Of a stretch of DNA of 64,000 nt, positions 1-11,485 are shown in pieces. A model generated the notes under the pieces. The model was given only the letters and a program-made list of their open reading frames with translations. It did not search any database and was not told where the DNA came from. The stretch's first letter is position 1; each line of letters begins with the position of its first letter. The stretch lies in contig LSAX01000003.1 of the NCBI GenBank assembly GCA_001557505.1, forward strand, positions 868,001 through 932,000, given 5' to 3'. The translations under genes and the position numbers were made by a program. This DNA is from Reticulascus tulasneorum. Lineage: Eukaryota; Ascomycota; Sordariomycetes; Glomerellales; Reticulascaceae.

Positions 1-1803
1 GAGGAGCAGATGGAGGTGGAACAGGAACGCATAGATACCTTCTGGGCGGTCTTCACCCTGGACAGAGTCATCTCATCCGGAACTGGCAGGCCAGTGACAT
101 TCCGAGACGATGACTTCGAGCTGGCTCTCCCCGAGCCCACGCTCGATCCCGTTTCAGGTTGGCCCGCCCCGTTCCCGACATTCATCCAGATCATCCATCT
201 CTACGGCCGCGTGTCCGACGTGCTCAACAATATCAACACGGCCAAAGACCTCACACAGGACAAGTGGACGAAGCTCGCGCAGATGGAGAACGACCTGACG
301 AAGCTGTACCAGAAACAGGATCCGCGTCTGCACTTTAGCGTAGGCAACTTCAAGGCCTACCTGAAAGCCGGCCAGGGCACGACGTTCATCCTCTTGCACT
401 TTTGGTTTCACGCGCTCATCATCATTCTCCATCAGCCGACATTACTTTCTCCGTTTGGGACCCTGAGCCGTACGCACCAGCTGCTGCCGAACAGTCGCGA
501 GCTGTCCATGTCGAGTGCCAAGACCATCGCTGATATTTTGGCCTTTGCCGAACTGATTGATCCGAAGAGCTTCATCGGCAATCCGTTCACCTCCCAACCC
601 ATGTACATCGCGGCCTGTGCATTTCTCATGGAGTCTGTGGCCAACGCTTCTCAGCCGGCCTCTCGAGAGATTACGCCGCCCACTGACACGAAATTTGACT
701 TCCCACGACACCTCGGTCTTAAGCACTCTTCCAGCGACCCGAAGACATCAGCAAAGCACTCGCTACTGGCCTCAGCTGCGAACCAAAACTACCAACGATG
801 CTATAACTCCTTGCAGCAGCTCAACACTTACTGGGGCGGTGTCAAATACATCCTCACCGCTCTGGATCAAAAGTCGAAGGGCATCTGGGATTGCGAGACA
901 TATACGTTCGAGGAGTACGAGAGCACGAAAACCCCTCGCCGGGGCTCGATTAACCGCTTTCCGCACTTCGAGAACCCCGCCTCACCCAATGTTCCTCCTA
1001 TCGCATGGTCTTTGACGGGGACTACGAACTCGCCAAACTCGAGCCTCACGTTGATGTTCCAGAATATGCCCACCAGCGCAACGCAGCAGCAAGGGCAGTC
1101 GATGCAACAACATCAATCGCAGCCCCAGCCTCAGAACGTCCCGGTGTCTGCAGCCACTCCGCCAGGAAACATGATCTACGATCCCATTCGGCAGAGCCTC
1201 CCCGAAACACATCACGTTCTGTTTGCGACTCCGTTTCCACAGCCTGCGACTTCTGCGGTGCGGCACTCGCCTCGTCCCGCGAAACCACATCGCCTTTCGA
1301 CGTCATCCATTTCAAGCATTCATGGCCAGCCGAAGTCTAATCTACAATTCGAGTCCCTCCCGCCGGAAGACGTGAGCACGCCGCCATCGGCGGTGGATAA
1401 CAACTCGAAATATCACATGTTCAATACGCATCCTCAGCAGCACCCCGCTCAAAATCAAGCATCCTTCACGCCATCCTCACAACACTCTTCAAACTACGAG
1501 CCTTCCATTATGCCGTCCGCGTCGCCGGCGAGCACGCTTGCTGACCCTCCACCGCACCACGGACAGCATGGCAACGGAGGCGGGTCCGGTCACCAGGGTG
1601 GCTATGGCGAGGGATTCCAGAACGCTACCTATTCTTATCTTGGGCCGCAGGGCATGGGTCCCATCACGGATGTCATCACGTTCGAGAACCATATTGATAT
1701 TGGGGCCCTGGGCTTGCCGAACGAGATGATGCCACCATGGCTGGAGTATCTCCCCGGCGATGTCCTAGGGTTGTTCGAGAGTGGCATGGGCGGTGGCGGC
1801 TAG
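1..1803 (+). CDS. Fungal-specific transcription factor, C-terminal part (partial at window edge)
   Basis: The frame is open to base 1, so the start and any Zn2Cys6 cluster lie outside the window; the visible part is about 600 residues. The first ~250 residues look like the end of the fungal-specific regulatory homology region (PF04082 type): a DTFWAVFTLDR helix, then GRPVTFRDDDFELALP, the usual signature after which these proteins continue with helices. The second half is low complexity: a Gln/His/Pro/Ser-rich stretch from about residue 350, then a Gly-rich segment, and a short acidic-hydrophobic tail (PWLEYLPGDVLGLF) that could be an activation domain. It would act in the nucleus as a DNA-bound regulator. 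The target pathway cannot be told from this part, and the nearest neighbour (SDA1) gives no hint. No introns are needed in the visible part. Stop TAG at 1801-1803. Confidence 0.85.
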   Translation, partial: EEQMEVEQERIDTFWAVFTLDRVISSGTGRPVTFRDDDFELALPEPTLDPVSGWPAPFPTFIQIIHLYGRVSDVLNNINTAKDLTQDKWTKLAQMENDLTKLYQKQDPRLHFSVGNFKAYLKAGQGTTFILLHFWFHALIIILHQPTLLSPFGTLSRTHQLLPNSRELSMSSAKTIADILAFAELIDPKSFIGNPFTSQPMYIAACAFLMESVANASQPASREITPPTDTKFDFPRHLGLKHSSSDPKTSAKHSLLASAANQNYQRCYNSLQQLNTYWGGVKYILTALDQKSKGIWDCETYTFEEYESTKTPRRGSINRFPHFENPASPNVPPIAWSLTGTTNSPNSSLTLMFQNMPTSATQQQGQSMQQHQSQPQPQNVPVSAATPPGNMIYDPIRQSLPETHHVLFATPFPQPATSAVRHSPRPAKPHRLSTSSISSIHGQPKSNLQFESLPPEDVSTPPSAVDNNSKYHMFNTHPQQHPAQNQASFTPSSQHSSNYEPSIMPSASPASTLADPPPHHGQHGNGGGSGHQGGYGEGFQNATYSYLGPQGMGPITDVITFENHIDIGALGLPNEMMPPWLEYLPGDVLGLFESGMGGGG

Positions 1804-3475
1804 CCGACCTCTATCATGATTCGGTGTCTGGTTTGCAAAAGTTCTTATCACCGCATGTTCTTCCGCACTAACGTTATTATCATTCCTGCAAAAGCAACCA
1901 AGCGAGTTGCGCTCCTGTTTCATTTATTATACGTTTTCTTCCCCTCATCTATGATTCCCACCTTATTATTCATCATTTGTTTATATATCACATCCCCATT
2001 ACATACATTGTCCATATTTTGTTACGTTTGGTTATGCAAGAAGACCATATCATGTATTGGCTGTTGAGCCGTTATGAAGTCATGTACGCTTTTTTGGAGT
2101 CTAATGTCTGTTTTCTTTTGGGGGGTGGGCGGCGAAGGGCTAATGGTTGGCTTGTTGCTGGGAGGTGTCGTGTGGTTTCATGGGAAGGCTGGGCATAATC
2201 TTGACGTGGTTATGAGGTGATGAAGTGAGAGGATTTTTGCAAATTGGTTGCGGGGGAGGGGGGGTATGGGGTAGCACGAGAGAGAGATGCATTGCCACCA
2301 TGGTTGGGTTGAAAGCATTGATGATGTTGACGCTAGCATGATTTTACTATATACCATATCATTATATATCCTATACATAGTGTTGTATTTTGTCGCGTGC
2401 TTCAGATGATCTTTTTTGATCTGGTCTTAGCAAGTTTCGTGGACGGACCGCGCTGTGGAGAAGTAGGAGGACGAGCCTGTGCTTGGCGCGGGGAGGGTGG
2501 ATGTCGTGTGTATTGTTAGGAAGCTTTGATGACTGGTTGGTAATGATGAATAGAACTCTCGCTGGCCTGAGTTGAAAATTGCCGTGTAGATGCTTTGCCG
2601 TGAATGCTGGTGAGGCTGGGCTTTGTTTCTGGTCATTTTTTACGAGTGGCGTTTCATATATAGTGTACAGCGGCTGAAACTCCATCCCTCGCGTGGAGTT
2701 AAAGTTGCAGTGAAGGAAGTTAAGGAAAACCGGTCTACCTGGTAGCAGAGTGAGGCAAGCAGGAAGACATCATTGGCTAGCAGAGACATCTCGCTTCGAA
2801 TTCACATCTTCCCCAATGCCTTGATCAAGATCAAGCCGTACCAATCCAAATTGTACTACATACGTCAGTCTGGACACTTCGATGTCGAAGAGGAACATAC
2901 GGTAGACCATTGTTGTAACCAGACATAAACAAATCGGGAGGGATATCGAGAGCGGACACCAGTAGGGCAAGGCCACGGTCAGAGCGAAGAGCCATGAGAG
3001 AGGGGGCGGGATGAATAGCGACACTGGTATGTATAGGACTGCGGTTGTGAGTAGGCAGAGCCCTACGAGGCGGATAGTTGAGATGAGTGATGGAGGCATG
3101 TTTGGAGACCTGAGCAGATGGGACCCCCAGTTTCAAGGCATGGAGAGGTTGATGGCAGGTAAAAGATCGGGGGTTTGGGTTCTTTTCTAGTATGATGTTC
3201 GTATTCGATGGTCTACTTTGCTACTTGACTAGTACCTTACTTATTAAGTCCCAGCCGGGTCGTTGGAATACGGTTGCCTTCCTCCTGCGGACTTCCGCTG
3301 AGATGGGTGTTTGTTCAATGCTCAGCTCCGATGTTCACCCCCCCTGTCGTATCCTTATCGCGATAAGATAAGAGATAACGTCAACTTTCATCGCCAAAAA
3401 AAAAATCCGAGATTTTGTGAAGCCCCGCCATTTCAAACAACGACAAGAAGCGCATCTTCGAATCCAGAGAGAATC
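1804..3475. other. Intergenic region between regulator and SDA1
   Basis: 1.7 kb. The first 300 bases are T-rich and probably include the 3' UTR of the upstream regulator. The last 150 bases before the SDA1 start contain an A9 tract (about 3396-3404) and a TATCGCGATA palindrome near 3354-3363. Apart from a possible small membrane ORF on the minus strand (2770-3099), I see no gene. Confidence 0.6.
2770..3099 (-). CDS. Possible small two-span membrane protein (unrecognised)
   Basis: A 109-codon ORF with a true ATG (complement of 3097-3099). The first 75 residues are strongly hydrophobic, with two or three potential membrane segments (around LVGLCLLTTAVLYIPVSLF and LCLVTTMVYRMFLF); the last 30 residues are charged. 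I do not recognise a family. It is the only ORF in this gap with membrane-protein character. It has no clear intron, and an overlapping frame is also open, so it may be chance. It would be divergent from SDA1, with about 380 bp between the starts. Confidence 0.3.
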   Translation of the reverse strand: MPPSLISTIRLVGLCLLTTAVLYIPVSLFIPPPLSWLFALTVALPYWCPLSISLPICLCLVTTMVYRMFLFDIEVSRLTYVVQFGLVRLDLDQGIGEDVNSKRDVSASQ

Positions 3476-5880
3476 ATGGGCAAACGAAAGGTAGCAGCCT
3501 TGGAGAAGGTCGATGTGGACTTGTAAGCCATTTGTATGTCTGTGCCATGTTCAATTGCTAACTTGCGCCAGCGCGAGTCTGCAGTACAAGATTCGACGAG
3601 ATCCCAGGTATGTTGGGCGTTTGGAACACGTCTGCCAATGTCGCTGACCCTTTAGATCGTACGAGGACAATTTTATGCAGCAATGGGGTCAATACGAGAG
3701 CCAGCGCGAGGTGTTTCTTGTTTCGCCCACGACAGCCACTCCCGAGTATACCCAGTCGTTCCATAACCTCGTCGACCTGATCGCACACGTCGCCGACTGC
3801 TACCCCGGGCAAGCAGCCTGCTTCCCGGACGATCTAAAGGCCATACTGCTACAGCACCACGAAGTGCTTCACCCAGAGCTCAGGGAAAAGATTGTCGGGA
3901 GCTTGGCGCTGTTGAGAAGGAAGGACATCATAAACTCAACCAGCCTGCTCACCGCGCTCTTCCCCATTCTCGTCTCGTCTGCGAGCAAGACTTTGCGGAC
4001 CCTACTCTTCCAGAAGATATTGAGCGAGCTGCGCAACGAGAACTCGAAGGCCACGAATCACCCTCTCAATCGGACAATACAGACTGTGCTTTACAACCTT
4101 GTCACCGGCGATCGGTCGTCTCAGAAGGGGATCTGGGCAGTGAAGCTGACGAGGGAACTCTGGAAGCGCCAAATCTGGACCGATGCGAGACCAGTGGATG
4201 TCATGAAGGAGGCGTGCCTTTCGGACAATGAAAAGGTGGTCGTGGGTGGAGTCCGATTCTTCTTGGGTGGTGACAAGGAGCGAGAGGAGCTTGAGGACGA
4301 GAGCAGTGATGAAGATGTCGACATTAAGAGGATACGGCATCAAGTTGGCATCAACAAGAAGAGCAAGAAGAAGTCCAGAGGTGAGATTCTTGACGAGGGC
4401 CAATTCCTGATTTACCTGGAAATACTGACATCCACAATTAATAGCGTTGGAAAAGGCCGTGGACAAAGTCCGCAAAACCGAAAAAAAGAAGGGTAAACCG
4501 CACCCACTGAACTTTTCCGCATTTCATCTACTCCGAGACCCCCAGGGCTTTGCCGAGGCGCTCTTCTCCAAACATTTACTCAACACCAAGTCCAAGATGA
4601 CGCTAGAGCATAAGATTCTTGTTCTCAATCTGGTCACGAGGCTGGTCGGTCTGCACAAGCTGTCCATCATCACATTATATCCGTATTTCGCCAAACATCT
4701 CACGCCTCGACAAGAATCAGTAACCTCGTTTCTTGCTTGTTTAGCTCAGGCGACGCACAATCTCGTCCCGCCAGATGCGCTGGAGCCCTTAGTCCTGAAG
4801 ATCGCAAATGAGTTTGTTTCGGAGGCATCCGCCCCGGAGGTGGCGGCCGCTGGCCTCAATGCTATTCGAGAAATATGTGCGCGGCAACCGCTGGCGATGA
4901 GCGACACGCTTCTGCAAGATCTTGTGCAGTACAGAAAGTCCAAGGACAAAGGCGTGATGATGGCGGCGAAGGGTCTCTTGTCTCTGTTCCGAGAGGTCGG
5001 CGCTGAGCTACTGAGCAAGAGAGACAGAGGAAAGGACGCGACTATGGGACTACGAAGTGGGGAGATAAAGCACCAGAGATTCGGCGAGGAAGAGGCGGGA
5101 GGCATCGAAGGCCTCGAGCTTCTTGAGGCGTGGAAAGAGGAACAAAAGAAGCTGAAGCGTGCTGAAAAGGGGCTTCCCGAGGTGGCTGAAGGTGCCGAAA
5201 AGGAAAAGGAAGACGAGGATGACGAGGGCTTCAACTCCAGCGATTGGGAAGTTGCCTCCGAAGATAGCAGTGATTCCGGAGGCTGGATCAACGTCAGCGA
5301 TTCCGAGGATGAACAAGAACCTGTGTCAAAGAAGCAAAAGACCAAAGGGGTTAAAGACGGGACTGATGCAGGAGAGGACGAGAACAGGGAGAACAAAGAG
5401 AAGGACGGTGGAGAGGTACAAAGGTTGTCGACGCTCGCCACAACCTCTATCCTTACCCCCGCGGACTTGCAGAAACTCCAAGAGCTGCGGATGGAGGCCA
5501 ATGTCGACAAAGCACTGGGCAACCGCTCCAAGCGCGCGAAGGAAGTCGCACAGCGCCACATGGACGACGGCTTGACTGCGGAGCAGATCGAAGCGCCATC
5601 GAAGTTGCGCAAGACCACGAAGGAGGAGCGTATCGAGATGGCGAAGGAGGGCAAGCCGGGCCGCGAGGAACACAAGTCGACGGGTGCAATTCGTAGATCG
5701 AAGAAGGATGCCGAGGGCAAGTCTTCGACCAACAAGGAGAAGGCCAGGAAGAAGAATTTCTTCATGACGCTCAACAAGGCGAAGCACAAGCAGAAGAGGA
5801 GTTTGGTCCAGACGAGGAAGGTTCTGACGGATCACGTCAAGCGCAGCAAGCGCGGAGGCAGACGGGCAAACGGCGCTTAG
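3476..5880 (+). CDS. SDA1: SDA1 ribosome biogenesis / nuclear export protein
   Basis: Model: exons 3476-3522, 3572-3607, 3656-4380, 4445-5880; 747 residues, close to the yeast protein (about 770). SDA1 is a nuclear, HEAT-repeat-like protein needed for 60S pre-ribosome maturation and export, and named for its actin-cytoskeleton phenotype. Family signatures are all present: an N-terminal basic MGKRK, then SLQYKIRRDPRSYEDNF and the FPDDLKAILLQHHEVLHPEL, QGIWAVKLTRELWKR and NFSAFHLLRDPQGFAE blocks. The C-terminal third is acidic (around residues 525-565), then strongly basic, ending in KHKQKRSLVQTRKVLTDHVKR, the usual SDA1 tail. All three introns are short with TAG/CAG acceptors, and phases agree across each join. 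ATG 3476 is chosen because it gives the conserved N-terminus. An upstream in-frame stretch from 3311 starts without ATG and is not conserved. Confidence 0.97.
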
Positions 5881-6042
5881 AGGAAGAGGGGTGTTCATTG
5901 TTTGAATTTCTTTTCTACCAGATAAAGGACTAGAGCCTTTCTTTCAAACTTCTGTTCTCGGACGTGTACAAAGGAAACTAGCCAATCTTATTGTTCTTGC
6001 TCTAGATCACTTACAATAATGGACTATGGTACTTTGAGAGCA

Positions 6043-6621
6043 TTATGCTTTGGACTGACGTTTCCGGGCCGCGCGTGCTCGCCGGGCCGCAGCACACTTA
6101 GAGCATCTCAAAAACCCTGCCTCTGCGTCCTTATTGCATATGTAACACTTCCCTTGGGCCTTTCGGCTCCTGTATCTCCCTAGTCCGCCTACCCGACACT
6201 TGGTGCATTCCCTTTGGAGGGTGCCAAGCGGTAGCTCCTTACGGCAGCTATGACAGCACTTGGTGGCTCGTCGCCTTCGCCTTTGCCGGTCATGTTCGGC
6301 GCAGTCAAGGCACAGCCGCCCACCGTGTCCCGATGCTAGGACTACTCCACAGCTTACACAGCAACGACTCTCTACGCGTTCCGCATAGCTGGCTCTCTGC
6401 CCCGCCCTGCAGTGATCGCAAGTCTTGCGATCTTTCGGTGGAAATCGGTGCAGACAACCGGAACAGTAGCCCTGGGCTCGTCTGTTGGCTTTCCAAGCTG
6501 CCTGGGTAGACGCAGCGACACTCCTCTTGTCGACGGGATCATGGCGGACTTCTGGCTCCGGCTCGGCAGGGGTTGGCGTTGATTGGCTTGCCGGTGCTGC
6601 TGGCTTGTTAGTGAATGGCAT
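6043..6621 (-). CDS. Small basic protein with four paired-CxxC zinc-ribbon-like modules
   Basis: 192 residues from ATG (complement of 6619-6621, context CACCATG). The open frame runs further upstream to 6705, but without an ATG. After a Pro-rich N-terminal 55 residues, four copies of CxxC-x(10-15)-CxxC follow: CSGC...CDHC, CVSC...CLDC, CHSC...CTKC and CYIC...CSKC. They are separated by Arg/Lys-rich linkers, with a very basic tail (AARRARAARKRQSKA). Each module could bind one zinc ion in a ribbon-like fold. The basic charge suggests nucleic-acid binding or nuclear location, but that is inference. I do not recognise a named family. A TATA-like box lies on the minus strand at 6793-6800. Confidence 0.75.
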   Translation of the reverse strand: MPFTNKPAAPASQSTPTPAEPEPEVRHDPVDKRSVAASTQAAWKANRRAQGYCSGCLHRFPPKDRKTCDHCRAGQRASYAERVESRCCVSCGVVLASGHGGRLCLDCAEHDRQRRRRRATKCCHSCRKELPLGTLQRECTKCRVGGLGRYRSRKAQGKCYICNKDAEAGFLRCSKCAAARRARAARKRQSKA

Positions 6622-6792
6622 GGTGTTGGCAGATGGTCTTGGAGACGTGATGCTGTGGGGGTTTGAATAACTTTCCTTACTTGGTGGCTCTACAGCGCCA
6701 GACAAAGGATGAGGACTGTCAGGTTCTCACTCTGCTGGTGATGATGTGATGGGGGGTTTGGTTCTGCACCCATCAGCTGGATGCGGGAGACG

Positions 6793-6800
6793 TATTTATA
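6793..6800 (-). promoter_or_regulatory. TATA box candidate for the four-CxxC gene
   Basis: On the minus strand this reads TATAAATA, about 170 bp upstream of the chosen ATG at 6621. It is a reasonable core promoter if the 5' UTR is about 140 nt. Confidence 0.4.
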
Positions 6801-7676
6801 CACCTGGAGTCATGAATTCATGTCGTCTATTACACGGTGTGTGTTCGTAACCAACATGGAACAATCTGTCTCATCATGGTTACTGCTTCTAAACGCTAAG
6901 ACTGAGAGAAAACCAGACGTTTGTGCGCATAGTCTTCGGAACTGTTCATTAACAGCTCCGCTCCTTCCACAACGACTTGAAACGCAGCATCAAGGTGGTA
7001 TTGGTTGTGAATTACTCTTCGAGAATTTCCATTGGATTCTCCCAACCACATGATTGCAACGCTGCCGCTGCGTGCGTCAAACTTGCTACGAACCAGGCCC
7101 CCCGTCTGGGAGCCTTCATCCGTAGCAACTGCTCCGATCATAAACTGGCATAATGTCAGATCCGTACATGCACAGGTACTGATCCGAAGTTTGCACAATG
7201 CTTTCTTCAGTTCTCCCGCAACGGCCATAACATTGTCCCTTGATTGCGACCACCAAGATAGATAGATATATAGCTCGATGGCTCGTGAGGCGGCCTGGAT
7301 GGCCGGGTTACCATTGACTCCAAGATCTCGAGCCTGGCACGGCAGGCTGGCTAACGGGTCTCAATTTCATGTATCGAGAAATTTCGTCCCAACTGCTGGA
7401 ATTGCATGAGACTATGCGGAGAGAGCCGCAAGTCGGATATGGGTTGGTATCTATTCTACGGTGACTCTTCCATCCATTGTTTTCATCATTCTTGCTTGTG
7501 TACTACCTAAGAAGGGTAAGTAGCAGCCAGCCTCAGCCTTACAGGTCCAGTCATGCAGGCGATCCATAAACTCCATCCAATGTAGGTATCGAATAATTAG
7601 CGAGGCGATCTGCCATCGTCGGCTCCAACCATTTCGCCGTCCACCGTAACCCCCATATGCAACCAACCATCCCTAC
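6801..7676. other. Intergenic region
   Basis: About 0.9 kb between the CxxC gene and the end of the lectin-like gene. Open frames here are short, overlap on both strands and show no family signature. I see nothing else. Confidence 0.5.
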
Positions 7677-9106
7677 TTACAAGTATTGGACATCCGCCCA
7701 GACATTGTTGGATTGGGCTGACATGGCCCATCTGCCCTCGCTGAAATAAAGAAGTCTGACTTGATCCCGCCAAGCGACGGCTGCTAGACCTCCGGTTGCT
7801 TTCTTCCAGCGATCGTCTCGACGCGACGTCCATACAGCGTCCGCCTTATCCTTCCAGTACGCAATAATATCCCTGCTGCTAGGTGCGACATAGTAAAGTC
7901 GACTGCTCTGTAACGCAGGAGGGTGCACTGCTGCGAGTTTCGCAGAGGTTTGCCAGCCGGAACCTGGACTGTCATCGACAGTTTTGCCTTCCAGCAAAGT
8001 TAGCACACGCGACAAAGACGGTCTAGATCTGTGGGGTGCCCACCTCCTTCGGCACCTATAATATCGGTGTACTCAAATTGTCTCAGTCGACTAGTCGCAT
8101 TCCATACACACATGACGTTGATGGGGTCGCTCGCATTTCCTTTCGCGAAGGCAGTGATGCTCGAACCGGGAACCGCTGGTCCATCAATATGCACTGTGGT
8201 CCAACCACTTGTTGCTGCATTATCGCCATTCAAAACCCATATGTGTTCTCCCGCAGCCTGGTAGTAGAGTCTTATGGAGGTCTTACCCTCAAGAAGTACG
8301 GCAGCCAGGCCGGTCTTGGGGTCGATCCCGTTCGTGATGTTGGTGCTGATGACCACATTGGATTTTGTGTCGCATGTTGCCGAATGTGCCTGACACTCGA
8401 GACTTGCTTGCACGATCAACGGCAAACTGCTAGAGTTATCTGTCGAGACGTAAAAGAGATTCGCTATGACGGGATTCCCGTTAAGTGGCTTGTTTGCTGT
8501 AACAGCCAGCGGCGTCCCTTGGTTTGGGGGTATAGACAAGGACAGTCGCTGCTCGCTCTCCGACGCATCCTTCCATAACAGGCGATACAGTATGTCGGTC
8601 GTTCCAAGGTCCTGATAGAATAACTGTATGTGCCCATCCTTAGAACTCGAGGATGTAGAAGCAGCAACGTTGCGATCGCTTTCCGACAATGCTCCCGTAG
8701 GGGTCGGCGACGGGCTCTTCTCATTGGACTTGTTCGCTAGTACGCCACCAACAGCCCCTCCAACAATTGCGCCGATGATAACGACAGCCGCGACCGCAAT
8801 CGCGATGAAAAACGTCTTTCTTCTCAAGCCGCAGATTCTCTCCTTGCGCGACACTGGCGGGGCCTCTCCCTGGCCATAAACTGGGCTTGCATACTTAGGT
8901 GGGAGTCCGCTCTCAACCTCAACCTCATTTGGACTGAGCTTGTCGCGCCCGAAGGGGTCTGCGCCATCACTGGGCACAACTTCGGGGGCATTTTCGAAGT
9001 CCTGAGGGGCGACCACCACAGGATATCTCTCATCGTCTCTCTACGTCCTGTCAGCAGTTCATCCTTGGCAAGAGAGACGGTTCAAAGGACCATCTTTACT
9101 CACCAT
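7677..9106 (-). CDS. Membrane-anchored lectin-like beta-propeller protein
   Basis: Model (minus strand): ATG alone as exon 1 (9104-9106), intron 9041-9103 (GTGAGT...GTAG), exon 2 8044-9040, intron 7988-8043, exon 3 7677-7987; 436 residues. It begins MRDDERYPVVVAPQDF, as in fungal type-II anchored proteins of this kind. A cytosolic N-terminal ~75 residues is followed by one transmembrane helix (FFIAIAVAAVVIIGAIVGGAV) and a Ser/Pro linker. The ectodomain repeats blades ending in patterns such as IQLFYQDLG, RLYYQAAGEHIWVL and RLYYVAPSSRDIIAYW, resembling the six-bladed fungal fucose-specific lectin fold (PF07938-like). Several N-glycosylation sequons (NSS, NIT, NAS, NAT) sit in the ectodomain. 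It probably faces the cell exterior and may bind glycans; sugar specificity is unknown. The 56-nt second intron carries a CTAAC branch and removes a frame break. Confidence 0.8.
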
Positions 9107-10362
9107 GTTCGTCTCATAGATAAAATAGAAAAAAACGAGGGTGAGGTGAACTGGACAAGCAAGAATCCCACTTTATTGCGCGAAGGATTGAAGAACCCAA
9201 GAACCAGAAAGCCCAAGCTCCTACCGTCGGAAGACCTAGTAGTAATAGGATGTTTAGGATTCTGCCTAGGAAAAGCAGGCAGGAATGGTGTGCCCGTAAA
9301 GCCTCGGCCTGCCTCGAAATGGCCCTGTCGATCGGGGCGCCGCTATTTTATTAGAGTGTGGCTATTCACGTATCTAGGCGTTGGTGTTGCTCAGACCCGC
9401 CCAGGGAAGTTCGTAGGATCATGGCGCAGGCGCCATAATTACTGCGTACTACGTAGTAATTAGTACATAGCATGTCCTGTCGGCGAGTCGGCTGCTTGTG
9501 GAACACGCCCGTTGCGGCCTTTCTGCCCGAATTTGGAGTCCACGTCCAGGATCGACAGTCGCTCAATTGACGGCTACGCGTATCTCTCCAATCAAGAATC
9601 AAGCTATGCCAGGGACGGGGGGCCCGAATGGAAGGATTCGTTGATGGGGTCGGAAACAGGGCAGCATGAAGTCGACATTACGTAGCTTGAAAACAAGCCC
9701 CGTCGGCCGGTTGGCCAATGCTCTTTGCTTGGGATATCTCGAAGGAATATCTATCCTAGGCCCCAGTGAGACACGGCACGGGGTAGTCAGAAGCCAATCG
9801 TAGGGCTGGTGTCGCCTATTATGCCAGATATGGGGGGGTATCCCGATGCGGACTAACCAGCCAGATTCGCCATGGCTACCTGTGAAGCTCAGCCGCACCA
9901 TAGCCACACAGGGAGTTGTTTCGGTCTTCCTAAAAGGCAAAAGGAGGATAAAAAGGCTCCCTTGGTTATATTTAATGTTATCCATTCCCTCATTGAGGCA
10001 CAGGGTATTGAAAAATGGTATCGGGTGCTTAATAGTGCCTGTATGAGGCTGCTACGAATACGCTTAGGCTATATAGGATAACCAGCAGGTATAGACGAAG
10101 TAAAAAGATAGCAACGCTTTCCGGGCGCTATCTAAAATCGCTATTTATGCTTATTACAGCAGTGTTCTTGAATCGCTATTTGACCGACTCATCCACAAGT
10201 TGGTTCGCTGGCCGAATTTGGGTTCTTGTTCGTCACTCGGAGGCATGCAAGACCATAAAATCTGCGGTTCAATGTTGAAATGTTTGAACAGTATCATCCA
10301 AACTGTTCGACTGCTAGACCGCAGAATCTCTTTGTTTAAACCAAGGTAGCAACACAACCAGC
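9107..10362. other. Intergenic region
   Basis: 1.26 kb. The open frames at 9065-9463 and 9599-9985 are on opposite strands with no recognisable motif. A small stretch around 10030-10140 is AT-rich. No gene is supported. Confidence 0.5.
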
Positions 10363-11485
10363 ATGGCGAGACAATGGATCCTAAGCAGCCAGAAAGGCTT
10401 TGAGGCCTCGATTGAGTACCAAGAGAATGTCAAAATTCCATCTGTGGACGAGCTTGGCCCTTTTGAGGTTCTTGTGAAGATGTACGCTGCCCAGTTTGAA
10501 CGACCGCGAGATTATGGCCGCCAGTCCAAGGGCAAGTTGTTTCCATCTGACTTCATAAGCTACGCTAACTCCCAGCAGGCCATGACTGGTCCAATTGAAC
10601 ACCCGCTTGTACCAGGATGCGACGTTGCTGGCCTCATTGAAGCGGTTGGGTCTTCTGTCAAGGAATTTCGAACCGGGGACCGGGTGGTGACGCATCTGGC
10701 ACCGAAACTGGTCAAGTCCAAAGGTGACCCTGTACCGTCGACTCTCGAGGATTGTCCCGCGATGTTGGTCATAGGAACTGACGGAACGTTACGGTCCTAT
10801 GGCGTCTTTTCAGAAGCGGCCCTTGTCCACGCTCCTACATCTTGGGAATGGCTGCCGGCGTCAACGCTAACCTGCACCTGGACAACGGCATGGAACATAC
10901 TCTTCGGAGTGAAAGGCCAAGAAGCCGAGCCGGGGACCTGGGTCTTCGTCCAAGGAACGGCGGCACTAGCGTGGCCACGCTTCAGCTCGCAGCAGCAGCC
11001 GGCGACACCGTCGTCGCGTCCACATCGACGGATGAAAAAGCTGCTCGTTTGAGGTCGCTCGACGCAGCCCACACGGCCAATTACCGCTCATACCCCGACC
11101 AATGGGGTCAAAGGCCCGGAACCTCACGCTGAGTAAGAGAAGATTCGACATCGTCGTCGATGTAGGCGGAAATGAAACTCTCCCGCAGTCGCTGGCGGCC
11201 GTGCGCACGGATGGGTCCGTTTTGTTGATAGGGGCGGTAGGGGAAGCCGCCGAGCCAGTCCCTTTGTTCACAGCCTTCATCCATACCTTCACAGTCCGCG
11301 GAATACTGGCTGGGAGCCGGGCCTAGTTTCGGAAAGTTGTAAGCTACATCGACGAGAACGGTATCAAACCAGCCGTGGATGATATTGTGTTTGAGATGGC
11401 AGAGGCGAAGGACGGATATAGGCTCTTGAATGAGAAGAACCATTTCTCCAAGGTCGTGATCCGCATCAATCACTCTGGCGCCTAG
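10363..11485 (+). pseudogene. Broken zinc-free MDR alcohol dehydrogenase / quinone oxidoreductase
   Basis: Homology to medium-chain NAD(P)H dehydrogenases runs through the whole segment but in different frames. The GroES-like half (HPLVPGCDVAGLIEAVGSSV, FRTGDRVVTHL) is intact from ATG 10363. The frame then slips by one base near 10960, at the nucleotide-binding loop (VQGTGG). The second frame (TSVATLQLAAAAGDTVVAST) slips again near 11105, and the third frame (FDIVVDVGGNETLPQSL, GSVLLIGAV) meets TAG at 11324-11326. The same frame continues past that stop with the normal C-terminus (RKVVSYIDENGIKP, EAKDGYRLLNEKNHFSKVVIRI) to TAG 11483-11485. Two frameshifts plus one nonsense codon (a Q-to-stop C>T change is plausible) make it a pseudogene; assembly errors are the alternative. 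No structural zinc cysteines are visible. Confidence 0.8.

Noticed and set aside
4746..5789. Long open frame of about 350 codons on the minus strand inside SDA1
   Set aside because: It is antisense to a clearly conserved gene, with Ser/Leu-rich text mirroring the Glu/Lys-rich coding strand.
9065..9463. 132-codon plus-strand ORF
   Set aside because: It overlaps the 5' exon and promoter of the lectin-like gene and has no domain or membrane pattern.
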